From assembly GCA_964022665.1 (NCBI GenBank), contig CAXIDF010000001.1, forward strand, positions 310,001 through 374,000: a stretch of DNA of 64,000 nt, in the 5' to 3' direction. The stretch comes from Haliea sp964022665. GTDB taxonomy: Bacteria; Pseudomonadota; Gammaproteobacteria; Pseudomonadales; Halieaceae. Under the pieces are notes generated by a model that was not told where the DNA came from, made no database searches, and saw only the letters and a list, made by a program, of their open reading frames with translations. The position numbers were made by a program, and so were the translations under genes. This document shows, one piece after another, positions 36,192-45,730 of this stretch (its first letter is position 1; each line of letters starts with the position of its first letter).

Positions 36192-37055
36192 ATGGCAGTC
36201 GGAAAAGAAATCCGGACGAAGATACACAGTATCCGGAGCACGCAGAAGATCACCAGCGCCATGGAAATGGTCGCGGCGAGCAAAATGCGCAAAGCCCAGG
36301 AGCGTATGGCCCTGGGCAAGCCCTACGCGCGGCGAATGCGGTCGGTGGTCGGCCATATTGCCAACTCCGCACCGGAGTATCGCCACGCCTACATGATCGA
36401 ACGCGAAGTGAAGCGCGTCGGTTTTGTGGTGGTGTCCACGGATCGCGGGCTGTGCGGTGGCTTGAACATCAACCTGTTCAAGGCCACGGTGAAAGCCATG
36501 AAAGGCTGGGCCGACCAGGGTGTGGGTATCGACCTGTGCCTGATCGGTGCCAAGGCGGCGGCGTTCTTCAAGAGCTATGGCGGTAACGTCACCGCCGCTG
36601 TGCGCGACATCGGCGAGGAGCCCACGCTGGGCGACCTTATCGGCAGCGTGAAAACCATGCTCGATGCCTACGAAGAAGGGCACATTGATCGCCTGTTTCT
36701 GGTCAGCAACGAGTTCGTCAACACCATGACCCAGAGCCCCAGTGTCGAGCAGCTGTTGCCGCTGCTGGCAGAAGACAGTGCGGAAATGAAGCACCACTGG
36801 GACTACATCTACGAGCCGGATGCGATGCAGCTGCTGGAAAGCCTGCTGACGCGCTACATCGAATCGCAGGTGTACCAGGCTGTGGTCGAAAACGGTGCCT
36901 GCGAGCAGGCGGCGCGGATGTTGGCGATGAAGAACGCAACCGACAACGCCGGTGAGCTGATAGACGACCTGCAGCTGATCTACAACAAGGCACGGCAGGC
37001 GGCGATCACTCAGGAGCTGTCAGAAATTGTCAGCGGCGCGGCGGCCATCGGCTAG
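36192..37055 (+). CDS. atpG: F0F1 ATP synthase subunit gamma
   Basis: 287 residues. The N-terminal helix KEIRTKIHSIRSTQKITSAM and the C-terminal ARQAAITQELSEIVSGAAA form the central rotor coiled coil. Conserved DRGLCGGLN is present. Confidence 0.98.
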   Translation: MAVGKEIRTKIHSIRSTQKITSAMEMVAASKMRKAQERMALGKPYARRMRSVVGHIANSAPEYRHAYMIEREVKRVGFVVVSTDRGLCGGLNINLFKATVKAMKGWADQGVGIDLCLIGAKAAAFFKSYGGNVTAAVRDIGEEPTLGDLIGSVKTMLDAYEEGHIDRLFLVSNEFVNTMTQSPSVEQLLPLLAEDSAEMKHHWDYIYEPDAMQLLESLLTRYIESQVYQAVVENGACEQAARMLAMKNATDNAGELIDDLQLIYNKARQAAITQELSEIVSGAAAIG

Positions 37056-37132
37056 GACGTAACCTATTCGGTAGCGCCGCGTGCTCGCGGCACTGCCACC
37101 CAGAATTGAACTTTGATGCAGAGGATCCGAAC

Positions 37133-38530
37133 ATGAGCAGCGGACGAATCGTACAAATTATCGGTGCCGTGATCGACGTGGAGTTTCCACGCGAAGACGT
37201 ACCCAAGGTTTACGATGCACTGTTGGTTACCGAAAAAGGCCTGACCCTGGAAGTCCAGCAGCAGCTGGGTGACGGTGTCGTGCGCACCATTGCCATGGGC
37301 TCCTCCGAAGGCGTGAGCCGGGATCTGGCCGTGGAAAATACCGGTGCCCCGATCAATGTGCCCGTCGGGATAGAGACGCTCGGCCGCATCATGGACGTGC
37401 TCGGCAACCCTATCGACGAGTGTGGCCCGATTGGCGAACAGGAGCGCGCCTCGATTCACCGCAAGGCGCCGGCCTATGACGAGCTGGCCGCTTCGGAAGA
37501 ACTGCTGGAAACCGGCATCAAGGTTATTGACCTGGTCTGCCCGTTTGCCAAGGGCGGTAAAGTCGGCCTGTTCGGCGGCGCCGGTGTGGGCAAGACCGTG
37601 AACATGATGGAGCTCATCAACAACATCGCCACCGAGCACTCGGGTCTGTCCGTGTTCGCGGGTGTCGGTGAGCGTACCCGGGAAGGTAACGACTTCTACC
37701 ACGAGATGCAGGAAGCAGGCGTGGTCAACGTCAAGGACTTCCCCAAGTCCAAGGTAGCGATGGTTTACGGCCAGATGAATGAGCCGCCCGGTAACCGTCT
37801 GCGCGTCGCCCTGACCGGCCTCACCATGGCCGAGAAGTTCCGCGATGAAGGCCGCGACGTACTGCTGTTCGTCGACAACATCTACCGCTACACGCTGGCT
37901 GGTACCGAGGTGTCCGCACTGCTTGGCCGTATGCCTTCTGCGGTGGGTTACCAGCCTACGCTGGCAGAGGAAATGGGTGTGTTGCAGGAACGCATCACCT
38001 CCACCAAGACCGGCTCTATTACCTCAATCCAGGCGGTTTACGTGCCTGCGGACGACCTGACTGACCCGTCACCCGCGACCACCTTTGCCCACCTGGATTC
38101 TACCGTGGTACTGTCGCGCGACATCGCCGCCAAGGGTATTTACCCCGCGGTAGATCCGCTGGACTCCACCAGCCGCCAGCTCGACCCGCTGGTGATTGGC
38201 CAGGAGCACTACGACGTGGCCCGCGGTGTACAGACGGTACTGCAGCGCTACAAGGAACTGAAAGACATCATCGCCATTCTCGGCATGGATGAACTGTCCG
38301 AGGAAGACAAGCAGACGGTGGCCCGCGCGCGCAAAATCGAGCGTTTCCTGTCCCAGCCCTTCCACGTTGCGGAAGTGTTCACCGGCGCGCCCGGCAAGTA
38401 CGTTTCCCTGAAGGATACGATCACTGGCTTCCAGGGTATTCTGGCCGGCGAATACGATCACCTGCCGGAACAGGCCTTCTACATGGTGGGTAGCATCGAC
38501 GAAGCGATTGAGAAAGCAGGCAAGCTCTAG
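37133..38530 (+). CDS. atpD: F0F1 ATP synthase subunit beta
   Basis: 465 residues from the ATG at 37133 (MSSGRIVQIIGAVIDVEF) with GAGG 9 nt upstream; an earlier in-frame ATG adds nine residues not seen in the family. P-loop GGAGVGKTVNMMELI, catalytic Glu region GERTREGNDFYHEM, signature near PSAVGYQPTLAEEMG. Catalytic subunit. Confidence 0.99.
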   Translation: MSSGRIVQIIGAVIDVEFPREDVPKVYDALLVTEKGLTLEVQQQLGDGVVRTIAMGSSEGVSRDLAVENTGAPINVPVGIETLGRIMDVLGNPIDECGPIGEQERASIHRKAPAYDELAASEELLETGIKVIDLVCPFAKGGKVGLFGGAGVGKTVNMMELINNIATEHSGLSVFAGVGERTREGNDFYHEMQEAGVVNVKDFPKSKVAMVYGQMNEPPGNRLRVALTGLTMAEKFRDEGRDVLLFVDNIYRYTLAGTEVSALLGRMPSAVGYQPTLAEEMGVLQERITSTKTGSITSIQAVYVPADDLTDPSPATTFAHLDSTVVLSRDIAAKGIYPAVDPLDSTSRQLDPLVIGQEHYDVARGVQTVLQRYKELKDIIAILGMDELSEEDKQTVARARKIERFLSQPFHVAEVFTGAPGKYVSLKDTITGFQGILAGEYDHLPEQAFYMVGSIDEAIEKAGKL

Positions 38531-38553
38531 GGCTTGAGCGAGAGGGTCTGGAG

Positions 38554-38982
38554 ATGGCAATGACAATTCACTGCGACATCGTCAGCGCGGAGGAGGAGAT
38601 CTTCTCCGGGCTGGTGGAAATGCTGGTGGCAACCGCCGAACTCGGCGAGATGGGCGTCAGCTACGGCCACGCGCCGCTGTTGTCCTCATTGATCCCGGGT
38701 CCGATCCGTATCGTCAAGCAGGGCGGTGACGAGGAAGTGTATTACGTATCGGGCGGCTTTATCGAAGTACAGCCCGGCGTGGTATCCATTCTTGCCGACA
38801 CCGCGCTGCGTGCCGGTGATGTTGACGAAGCTGCCGCCGAGGAAGCGCGTCGCGAAGCCCTGCACACGCTGACCAATCAATCCGGCGATTTCGACTACGG
38901 CCGTGCCTCCGCGCAGTTGGCTGAAGCTGCGGCGCAGCTTGCCGTGCTGCGTAAAATGCGCAATCGCGCGGGCCGCGGTTAA
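38554..38982 (+). CDS. atpC: F0F1 ATP synthase subunit epsilon
   Basis: 142 residues. N-terminal beta sandwich (FSGLVEMLVATAELGEMGVS) and C-terminal helical pair. Last gene of the operon; a strong terminator hairpin begins 12 nt after the stop. Confidence 0.98.
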   Translation: MAMTIHCDIVSAEEEIFSGLVEMLVATAELGEMGVSYGHAPLLSSLIPGPIRIVKQGGDEEVYYVSGGFIEVQPGVVSILADTALRAGDVDEAAAEEARREALHTLTNQSGDFDYGRASAQLAEAAAQLAVLRKMRNRAGRG

Positions 38983-38994
38983 GCACGCCTTCCA

Positions 38995-39018
38995 GGCCCT
39001 GTTCAACAGGGCCCTTTT
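38995..39018 (+). terminator. Rho-independent terminator after atpC
   Basis: GGCCCTG and CAGGGCC pair around a 5-nt loop and are followed by CTTTTG. It closes the atp operon. A smaller hairpin (CCTGA/TCAGG then TTGTTT) follows about 30 bp later. Confidence 0.8.
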
Positions 39019-39157
39019 GTTCCACTTCACACTTTTTGGTTTGGCCTGAACAATCAGGTTGTTTCCATTTTCCCTCGCGTTAACATGCGTGTTGTCCGGT
39101 AGAGCCGCAGCTTCGGCTATTGGCTGGCTGCCCACGCCATAACAAAGGGAATCCGCT

Positions 39158-40525
39158 ATGACTCTGGAAGTTATCATTCTGGCTGCCGGCCAGGGGTCAC
39201 GCATGCGCTCCAGCACACCCAAGGTGTTGCATCTCTTGGGCGGCAAGCCGTTGCTCCAGCATGTTGTCGACGCTGCGCGCAGCCTCAAGCCCTCGGCTGT
39301 GCATGTGGTCGTCGGGCACGGTGCGGAAGCCGTGCGTGAAGCCATGGCGGGCAACGCGCTGAACTGGGTGGAACAGACCGAGCAGCTCGGTACCGGGCAC
39401 GCCGTGCTGCAGGCATTACCCGCCCTCGGTAGCGACAGTACGGCACTGGTGCTGTATGGCGATGTCCCCCTGGTGTCTGCGTCAGTGCTGCAGGCGCTGG
39501 TCGAGGCCGCGCAGCAGGCGCCGGCATTGCTCACCGCAGTGCTGGAGGACCCGACCGGGTACGGTCGTGTACTGCGCGACGCCACTAACGAATTTCGTGC
39601 TGTGGTGGAGCACAAGGACGCCAGCGCTGATGAGCTGGCGGTGACGGAGGTGAATACCGGAATTCTCGCGGCGCCTGCTCAACTCCTGCAACGTTTTCTG
39701 CCGCAGGTGGGTAACAACAACCAGCAGAATGAATATTATCTTCCGGATGTACTCTCATTGTCGGTTGCCGAAGGGATTGCCGTGCGCACGGCGAGTGTTG
39801 CCGACCCCCTGGAGGTGCTGGGCGTTAACGACCAGCTGCAGTTGAGCAGGTTGGAGCGCGAACTACAGCGGCAACGGGCGGACGCCCTGCTGCTTGCCGG
39901 TGTACGCCTCGCCGACCCGGCACGCATTGATATCCGCGGTGAATTGCGCTGTGGGCGCGACGTGTTCATAGACGTGAACTGTGTTTTCGTCGGCGATGTC
40001 GAGCTGGGAGATGGCGTGCAGATCGGCCCCAATTGTGTGATCGTCGACAGTCAGGTGGCTGCCGGCAGCGAAGTGTGCGCGATGAGCCATTTGCAGCAGG
40101 CATTGATCGGTGACGTTTGTACCGTGGGGCCCTACGCGCGACTGCGGCCGGGAACAGAGCTGGCGGCGGGTGCGCGCGTGGGAAACTTCGTGGAAACCAA
40201 AAAAGCGCACATCGGCGCGGGCAGCAAGGTCAACCACCTGTCCTATATTGGCGATTGCGAAATGGGCAGCGGCGCCAATATCGGCGCCGGCACCATTACC
40301 TGTAATTACGACGGCGTCAACAAGCATATTACCCGTATCGGCGATGGCGCCTTTGTTGGTTCCAACGCGACACTGGTGGCGCCGCTGGAGATTGGCAATG
40401 ATGGATTTGTCGCGGCGGGCTCCACTATCACTCGCGAAGTTCCGACGGCGGAACTGGCCGTAGCGCGCGGCAAGCAGCGAAACATCCAGGGCTGGAAGCG
40501 GCCCGGTAAAGTGAACAAGGACTGA
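39158..40525 (+). CDS. glmU: bifunctional N-acetylglucosamine-1-phosphate uridyltransferase / glucosamine-1-phosphate acetyltransferase
   Basis: 455 residues. The N-terminal pyrophosphorylase has LAAGQGSRMRSSTPKVLH; the C-terminal half is a left-handed beta helix with hexapeptide repeats and NIGAGTITCNYDG. Makes UDP-GlcNAc for peptidoglycan and lipopolysaccharide. glmS follows by 3 nt, so the pathway steps are co-expressed. Confidence 0.98.
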   Translation: MTLEVIILAAGQGSRMRSSTPKVLHLLGGKPLLQHVVDAARSLKPSAVHVVVGHGAEAVREAMAGNALNWVEQTEQLGTGHAVLQALPALGSDSTALVLYGDVPLVSASVLQALVEAAQQAPALLTAVLEDPTGYGRVLRDATNEFRAVVEHKDASADELAVTEVNTGILAAPAQLLQRFLPQVGNNNQQNEYYLPDVLSLSVAEGIAVRTASVADPLEVLGVNDQLQLSRLERELQRQRADALLLAGVRLADPARIDIRGELRCGRDVFIDVNCVFVGDVELGDGVQIGPNCVIVDSQVAAGSEVCAMSHLQQALIGDVCTVGPYARLRPGTELAAGARVGNFVETKKAHIGAGSKVNHLSYIGDCEMGSGANIGAGTITCNYDGVNKHITRIGDGAFVGSNATLVAPLEIGNDGFVAAGSTITREVPTAELAVARGKQRNIQGWKRPGKVNKD

Positions 40526-40528
40526 ATC

Positions 40529-42358
40529 ATGTGTGGAATTGTGGCGGCGGCAGCGCGGCGTGAAGTGTCGGAGATTCTGCTTGAAGGCCTGCGGCGCCTG
40601 GAGTATCGCGGCTACGACTCGGCCGGCATGGCCCTGGTGGACAACGAGCGCAACCTGCTGCTGCACAAGCGGCAGGGCAAAGTGGCTGAGCTTGAACAGG
40701 CCCAGGCCATGGACCCGAAGTACGGCTGTGTGGGTATAGCGCACACCCGTTGGGCCACCCACGGTGTGCCGTCGGCCGCCAACGCCCACCCGCACATTTC
40801 CGGGGAGCGGGTTGCCGTGGTGCACAACGGCATCATTGAAAATTATGAAACGCTGCGCAAGGAATTGCAGGACGCGGGTTACAGTTTCCAGTCCGGCACG
40901 GACACGGAAGTCATTGTGCACCTGCTGCACCAGCAACTCAGCGAGGGATGCAGCCTGCTGGAGGCGTTTCGCGCTGTGGTCCCGCGCCTGCAGGGTGCCT
41001 ATGCACTCGCCGCTGTGGATACGCAACACCCGGATGAAGTAGTGGGTACCCGCGAGGGCAGCCCGCTGGTTGTCGGCGTGGGGATTGGTGAGTACTTCCT
41101 CGCCTCGGACCAGCTCGCCCTGCGCCAGGTCACTGACCGCTTTATCTATCTGGAAGAAGGCGACCTGGTGCGCATAACCCCGACTTCGCTGGAGATCACG
41201 ACCAGTGCGGGAGAGCGGGTGGAGCGCCGCATGACTCAGATCTCGGCGCTGGAAGAAACCACCGGGCTGGGTGACTACGAGCACTACATGCTCAAGGAAA
41301 TTCACGAGCAGCCCCGTGCCCTGGCCAATACCATTCCCGTGGCGGGCACCCGCGACATTGACGACGGCGTGTTCGGCAGTGAGGCCGGTGCGCTGTTTGA
41401 TCAGGTGCGTGCGGTTCAGATTGTCGCCTGCGGCACCAGCTACCATGCGGGCATGGTGGCGCGCTACTGGCTGGAAGAGCTCGCCGGGGTTCCTTGCACG
41501 GTGGAGGTGGCTTCCGAGTTCCGCTACCGCAAGCGGGTGCCCTTGCCCGGCACACTGCTGGTGACCGTTTCCCAGTCCGGGGAAACCGCGGACACGCTCG
41601 CTGCCCTGCGCGACGCCACGGAAGACGCCTATATCGGCAGCCTGGTTATCGCCAACGTGGACCACAGTTCCCTGGTGCGCGAATCAGACCTGGTTTTTCT
41701 CACCCGGGCCGGCGCCGAAATCGGTGTCGCCTCCACCAAGGCCTTTACCACCCAGCTCGCCGCTTTCCTCATGTTGACGCTGGTGCTGGGCCGACGCCAC
41801 GCGCTGTCGGCGCAGGCAGCAAGCGAGCTGGTATCCGCCCTCCACAAGCTGCCCGACTACGTGGAGCAGACCCTGCAGCTGGACCCGGTCATCAAGCACA
41901 TGGCCACCAAATTGATCATGAAACACCACGCGCTGTTTCTGGGCCGTGGTATCCAATACCCGATTGCGCTCGAAGGGGCGCTGAAGCTCAAGGAAATTTC
42001 CTATATCCATGCCGAAGCCTATCCGGCGGGCGAGCTTAAGCACGGCCCCCTGGCCCTGGTGGATGCAGACATGCCGGTTATCGCCGTGGCGCCGGGTGAT
42101 GCGCTGATGGAGAAGCTCAAGTCCAACCTCGAAGAGGTGCGTTCACGCGGCGCCGAGTTGTACGTGTTTGCCGATAACGCAGCCCACTTCGCCCAGGAAT
42201 CCCGCGTGCATGTTATTGCGTTGCCCAGCTGCCCGGAGTCACTCAAGCCCATCGTCTACACCGTGGCCCTGCAGTTGCTGGCCTACCATGTGGCGGTGCA
42301 GAAGGGCACCGATGTGGACAAGCCACGCAACCTGGCGAAGTCGGTGACGGTGGAATAA
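40529..42358 (+). CDS. glmS: glutamine-fructose-6-phosphate aminotransferase
   Basis: 609 residues. Cys2 (MCGIVAA) is the glutaminase nucleophile. The isomerase half has two SIS domains with CGTSYHAG and SQSGETADT, and the C terminus is DKPRNLAKSVTVE. Makes glucosamine-6-phosphate. The last 30 bases match the conserved Tn7 target (attTn7) carried by glmS. Confidence 0.98.
   Translation: MCGIVAAAARREVSEILLEGLRRLEYRGYDSAGMALVDNERNLLLHKRQGKVAELEQAQAMDPKYGCVGIAHTRWATHGVPSAANAHPHISGERVAVVHNGIIENYETLRKELQDAGYSFQSGTDTEVIVHLLHQQLSEGCSLLEAFRAVVPRLQGAYALAAVDTQHPDEVVGTREGSPLVVGVGIGEYFLASDQLALRQVTDRFIYLEEGDLVRITPTSLEITTSAGERVERRMTQISALEETTGLGDYEHYMLKEIHEQPRALANTIPVAGTRDIDDGVFGSEAGALFDQVRAVQIVACGTSYHAGMVARYWLEELAGVPCTVEVASEFRYRKRVPLPGTLLVTVSQSGETADTLAALRDATEDAYIGSLVIANVDHSSLVRESDLVFLTRAGAEIGVASTKAFTTQLAAFLMLTLVLGRRHALSAQAASELVSALHKLPDYVEQTLQLDPVIKHMATKLIMKHHALFLGRGIQYPIALEGALKLKEISYIHAEAYPAGELKHGPLALVDADMPVIAVAPGDALMEKLKSNLEEVRSRGAELYVFADNAAHFAQESRVHVIALPSCPESLKPIVYTVALQLLAYHVAVQKGTDVDKPRNLAKSVTVE
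42325..42358 (+). other. attTn7-type target sequence at the 3' end of glmS
   Basis: Codons for RNLAKSVTVE plus stop are nearly identical to the TnsD-binding site known in enteric glmS. Tn7 normally inserts about 25 bp past the stop. No Tn7 end or tns gene is seen, but foreign-looking genes start right after. Confidence 0.5.
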
Positions 42359-42623
42359 ACAGGTACGGGGGGTTTCGGAACCCCCAAGCCCTCCCTCTTC
42401 CCACGCTTGAACTTGTGATCTTCACGGCGTTTTTGAGTTTTTCTTCGTGTCCCTAACAGCAGTTCTTGCCGTACCCAACCTTCGAGCTGGCGTCGAAGGG
42501 CTCAGTGGAAACCGGCTACGAGTCCTACTGGCTCTAACACAGTCTCGCCAACGACAAGAAGATCGGCGTAACCGCACCCTCCATAGGTCAATACTGGACC
42601 GCCAACTACTGGAAACCTCGCAG
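42359..42623. other. glmS-VOC intergenic region with stem-loop and possible gene relic
   Basis: 265 bp. A stem-loop (GGGGGTT TCGG AACCCCC, 42368-42385) follows glmS by 9 bp but has no T run. From 42457 to about 42612 a plus-strand frame reads like protein (TFELASKGSVETGYESYWL, one stop, then IGVTAPSIGQYWTANYW), which may be a decayed gene. I cannot name it. Confidence 0.4.
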
Positions 42624-43070
42624 TCATTTAGCGTCAATTTGCGCAAGGGTAATGCTGAAACCGCAATGCTGTGCTGAATCGATTATATGTTCTTCATATT
42701 TCCGGAATAGACCATCCAAATGTCGGTCGATCTCCTCCTGTGAGTAGTCCAGAGAGTGGAGCGCAGACATACCGGCCGCTTCTGCTTTACTCTTGGCTAG
42801 GGCAACATCATCGAACCCAATGACAACGTTCATCACACCCTCTCCGTTCTTCTCAAGGAAGGCAGAAACGGCACTATCATGTTCTCGTCCTGCCATAGGG
42901 GCGCATAGCTCTATTCCAGCATCCCAGCTGATGGCAACATTTATTCCGTAGGGCGCGCCAGTCCAGTTCGCCTCGTGGAATGAAGCGCCAAGCACTTTGG
43001 TATAATAAGTTTTCGATTTTTCGATGTCCTTCACTGCGACGATAACTCGATTGATTCCTTTGATATGCAT
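42624..43070 (-). CDS. VOC-family (glyoxalase/dioxygenase fold) protein
   Basis: 148 residues. It opens with INRVIVAVKDIEKSKTYYTKVLG, the first beta-alpha-beta module of the vicinal oxygen chelate fold, and contains the second module around GEGVMNVVIGFDDVALA. Members are glyoxalases, extradiol dioxygenases, epimerases or resistance proteins. Metal ligands are not clear enough to choose. Codon use and GC are lower than in glmS. It is downstream of and in the same direction as the TonB receptor, with 123 bp between. Confidence 0.8.
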   Translation of the reverse strand: MHIKGINRVIVAVKDIEKSKTYYTKVLGASFHEANWTGAPYGINVAISWDAGIELCAPMAGREHDSAVSAFLEKNGEGVMNVVIGFDDVALAKSKAEAAGMSALHSLDYSQEEIDRHLDGLFRKYEEHIIDSAQHCGFSITLAQIDAK

Positions 43071-43193
43071 ATGGTTTTATTCCCCAATTTCTTTTAAAAC
43101 GATGACTTACCGGTCTAAAACCCCGTCGGAAGGCGGCATTAGAATGACCCGTTGGTCGCCAAGTAGTAATTAACTGCGAAATGATGTCGGGAG

Positions 43194-45488
43194 CTAGAAC
43201 TGATACCCAAGGGTCGCACCATAACTCCGCTCCCATCCGATGCGAGCCTGAATGTACTCAGGTTCGGATCCGACCGGTTGACGTGCTATATCCGTGTAGT
43301 AATCTTCGTTCGTCAGGTTCTTTCCCCACAGCTTCAACGACCAACCGTTGGCGAAATCGAAGCCGACGCTCGCGTTGAATAGCCCATAGGAGCTGATACG
43401 CTGCATAGGATCGCCTCCAGTGCCCACAGAGTGCGCATAGGAATCACCACGGTAGGCGTACTCACCTCGCAGATACCAGCTCATCGCACCCGACATCGCC
43501 ATACCTTCATAATGGAGTGCCATGTTGCCAGACCAGGTCGGAGATGCCGGCAGGTCTTTACCACTTAGATCTTGCGCACCTTCGACCGGATCATTCGGGC
43601 ATGTACCGAAGGCTAGTTGATAATTGTCACAGCTCGCCCCCGGGTAGTGGTCATATTCAACCTGGTTGTACAACGCGCTGAACTCGAACTGGAGGTTGGT
43701 TGTCGCCATCCAAGCCAGTTCCAGCTCAACGCCCTGTCCTGTCACATCGGCATTCTGTGTGATAAAGGTGAAAGCTTCGGAATTGTAGAGTACTGCCTGA
43801 TAACCGTCGTAGTCGGTATGGTATAGCGAAGCTCCAATCCTTAAAGACCTGTCGAGCAAATAACCTTTGATACCGGCCTCGATGCTGAGAGCCTCTTCCG
43901 TGTCGTAGTTCGGCTCGCCAAGATTATTGACACCCCCTAATCGAAAGCCACGATCCAACCCTGCGTATAGCACCAAATCATCGTTGAGGTCGTAAAGAAC
44001 TTTTAATGTTCCGCCCCATGCATCCTCATCTGAAGCACTCTCATCAAACAAACTGATATCGAGAGGCTGCTCCGAGTATATACCCTGGAATTCCACCAAC
44101 CCATTTCTGCCATCCGCCTTCTCAGATGTATAGCGCGCACCAGCGACCAGCTCCCAATTCGGCGCGAAGCGCCACGAATTATGTGTAAAGAGTGAGTACA
44201 TGTCCTTTTGTATTTCAATATACTGCGCGAGCGGGAAGACGAAACCGGGAAATACAAAACCAAAATCTCCCCGCGTTGCGGGCGCATCATAGTCGGACAG
44301 AAAAACACCGAACATTGATGTCACGTCATCGCCGTCATAGTTGAAACGCAGCTCTGATGTCGTGTAATCGATCTCCTGATCGCCCTGTGCGTAAAAGCCC
44401 TCGATAACACCATTGCTGGCGTTGTAGCCACCCAACAACGCCGCCCCTCCATACTTATCTTGATTCATCTGATGAGCCGTTATCGAGGTCAGGCTCCACG
44501 TTTCGTTGATTTCATAGTCAATATGTAGCGATATCAGTTCATTTCGCATCTCGCCAATCAAGGGAAACAGCATCTGAACTTCTCGATCGAAAGGGTTCGG
44601 GGGAGAGAGCGGTATACCCTTGTCTACGGCAGCGGCTTCAGTCTGGCCACCGTAGCTGATAATATCCAGTCCATCCACTGAACCACCAGTCTGGCTGCTG
44701 TTTCTGCGATTGTACTCAACGGTCATTTCCAGGCTTTCGGTCGGCGCGTACACCAGTTGGGCAGCAAAACCACTCGACTCCAGCGCGCGACGGGAATTGT
44801 CAACAGTGTTCTTGACCTGATCATCAATCTGGTTGTCATATCCAGTGATTCGAAAGGCCATACTATTGCTGAAGCTACCGCCGAAAGCACCCCGATATTG
44901 TCGTAAATCGTGAGATCCGTAGTTCACAGAAAATCGACCGTTCCACTCTTCCTCGACTTGGGGTCTTCGGTTATAAAACGCAATTGCGCCCGCTGACACC
45001 GATTCTCCAAAAAGCGTGGACTGGGGCCCCTTCAATATTTCAATGCGCGTCAAGTCGCCCAAATCCAGGTCGGAGGCAACAGACTGTCCGCCCTGGAGCT
45101 GGGTCATCAAAGGTATGTCGTTGTAGAAAAAACCTATTGAAGGTCGTATGTTGGAGGCTTCATCCGGGCCTACGCCTCTGATCTTGATCTTCGTATTCCG
45201 GCCTGTCTGGTCTGAATTGATGAAAATGCCCGGTGTCAGTGTGGAGAGCTGATTCACCTCTGTTGTTGTCGACGCGGAGAGCACCTCGGCGGTCAGCACG
45301 TTCACGGTCGAAGGCACGTCTTGCAGGCTCTGTTCGCGCTTTTGCGCGGTGACCACCACTTCCTCAAGCACTCTTCCCTCCTGAGCGTGAAGTGGTGTGG
45401 GCATAACCGCGACCACGGTCAGGGTCACCCCGATTGCCATGGCACTTCGGTACACATCGCTGGCTAACCATTGTTTATCGTGATTCAT
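43194..45488 (-). CDS. TonB-dependent outer-membrane receptor
   Basis: 764 residues. Signal peptide ending about residue 35 (PTPLHAQ), TonB box EEVVVTAQKREQ, plug domain with KIRGVGPDEASNIRPSIGFF and RIEILKGPQSTLFGES, then a 22-strand barrel ending in the outer-membrane terminal Phe (TLGYQF). The EEVVVTAQKR type is the large sphingomonad/Halieaceae-like group that imports hydrophobic or carbohydrate substrates rather than siderophores. It is divergent from an FAD oxidoreductase, so the substrate is probably oxidised by that enzyme; this is inference. Confidence 0.92.
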   Translation of the reverse strand: MNHDKQWLASDVYRSAMAIGVTLTVVAVMPTPLHAQEGRVLEEVVVTAQKREQSLQDVPSTVNVLTAEVLSASTTTEVNQLSTLTPGIFINSDQTGRNTKIKIRGVGPDEASNIRPSIGFFYNDIPLMTQLQGGQSVASDLDLGDLTRIEILKGPQSTLFGESVSAGAIAFYNRRPQVEEEWNGRFSVNYGSHDLRQYRGAFGGSFSNSMAFRITGYDNQIDDQVKNTVDNSRRALESSGFAAQLVYAPTESLEMTVEYNRRNSSQTGGSVDGLDIISYGGQTEAAAVDKGIPLSPPNPFDREVQMLFPLIGEMRNELISLHIDYEINETWSLTSITAHQMNQDKYGGAALLGGYNASNGVIEGFYAQGDQEIDYTTSELRFNYDGDDVTSMFGVFLSDYDAPATRGDFGFVFPGFVFPLAQYIEIQKDMYSLFTHNSWRFAPNWELVAGARYTSEKADGRNGLVEFQGIYSEQPLDISLFDESASDEDAWGGTLKVLYDLNDDLVLYAGLDRGFRLGGVNNLGEPNYDTEEALSIEAGIKGYLLDRSLRIGASLYHTDYDGYQAVLYNSEAFTFITQNADVTGQGVELELAWMATTNLQFEFSALYNQVEYDHYPGASCDNYQLAFGTCPNDPVEGAQDLSGKDLPASPTWSGNMALHYEGMAMSGAMSWYLRGEYAYRGDSYAHSVGTGGDPMQRISSYGLFNASVGFDFANGWSLKLWGKNLTNEDYYTDIARQPVGSEPEYIQARIGWERSYGATLGYQF

Positions 45489-45585
45489 TTTTTGCTAACC
45501 CTGTATGGAGTCGAATTTTACGTTTCGCTGGGAACTCGGTGTTTTTCTTCGAATTAACCGTAGAGCGAAAGACTTGCTGTCACAA

Positions 45586-45601
45586 TGAGTCAAATGACCC
45601 A
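45586..45601. promoter_or_regulatory. inverted repeat between the receptor and oxidoreductase genes
   Basis: TGAGTCA-AA-TGACCCA, 7-bp arms with one mismatch, in the 242-bp divergent gap. It is a candidate operator for the LuxR-type regulator encoded at 47821-48999 or another factor. Confidence 0.35.
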
Positions 45602-45730
45602 TATTCAAACAGCACAGGTTTATCTATGGTTCTGGAAGGAGAAACAGGGCAGTGTGCTTATGGCTCTGAGGTCAAGCTGGGCCTTATGAACTCAGTACCC
45701 GCCATAGATAGGGTAGCGAAGGAGAAAAAT

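Noticed and set aside
39863..41665. Minus-strand open frame of 600 codons across glmU and glmS
   Set aside because: Both real genes on the plus strand are full length and conserved.
42359..42623. Tn7 end next to glmS
   Set aside because: No TGTGGGCGG-type end and no TnsB binding repeats are present in the 265 bp after glmS.
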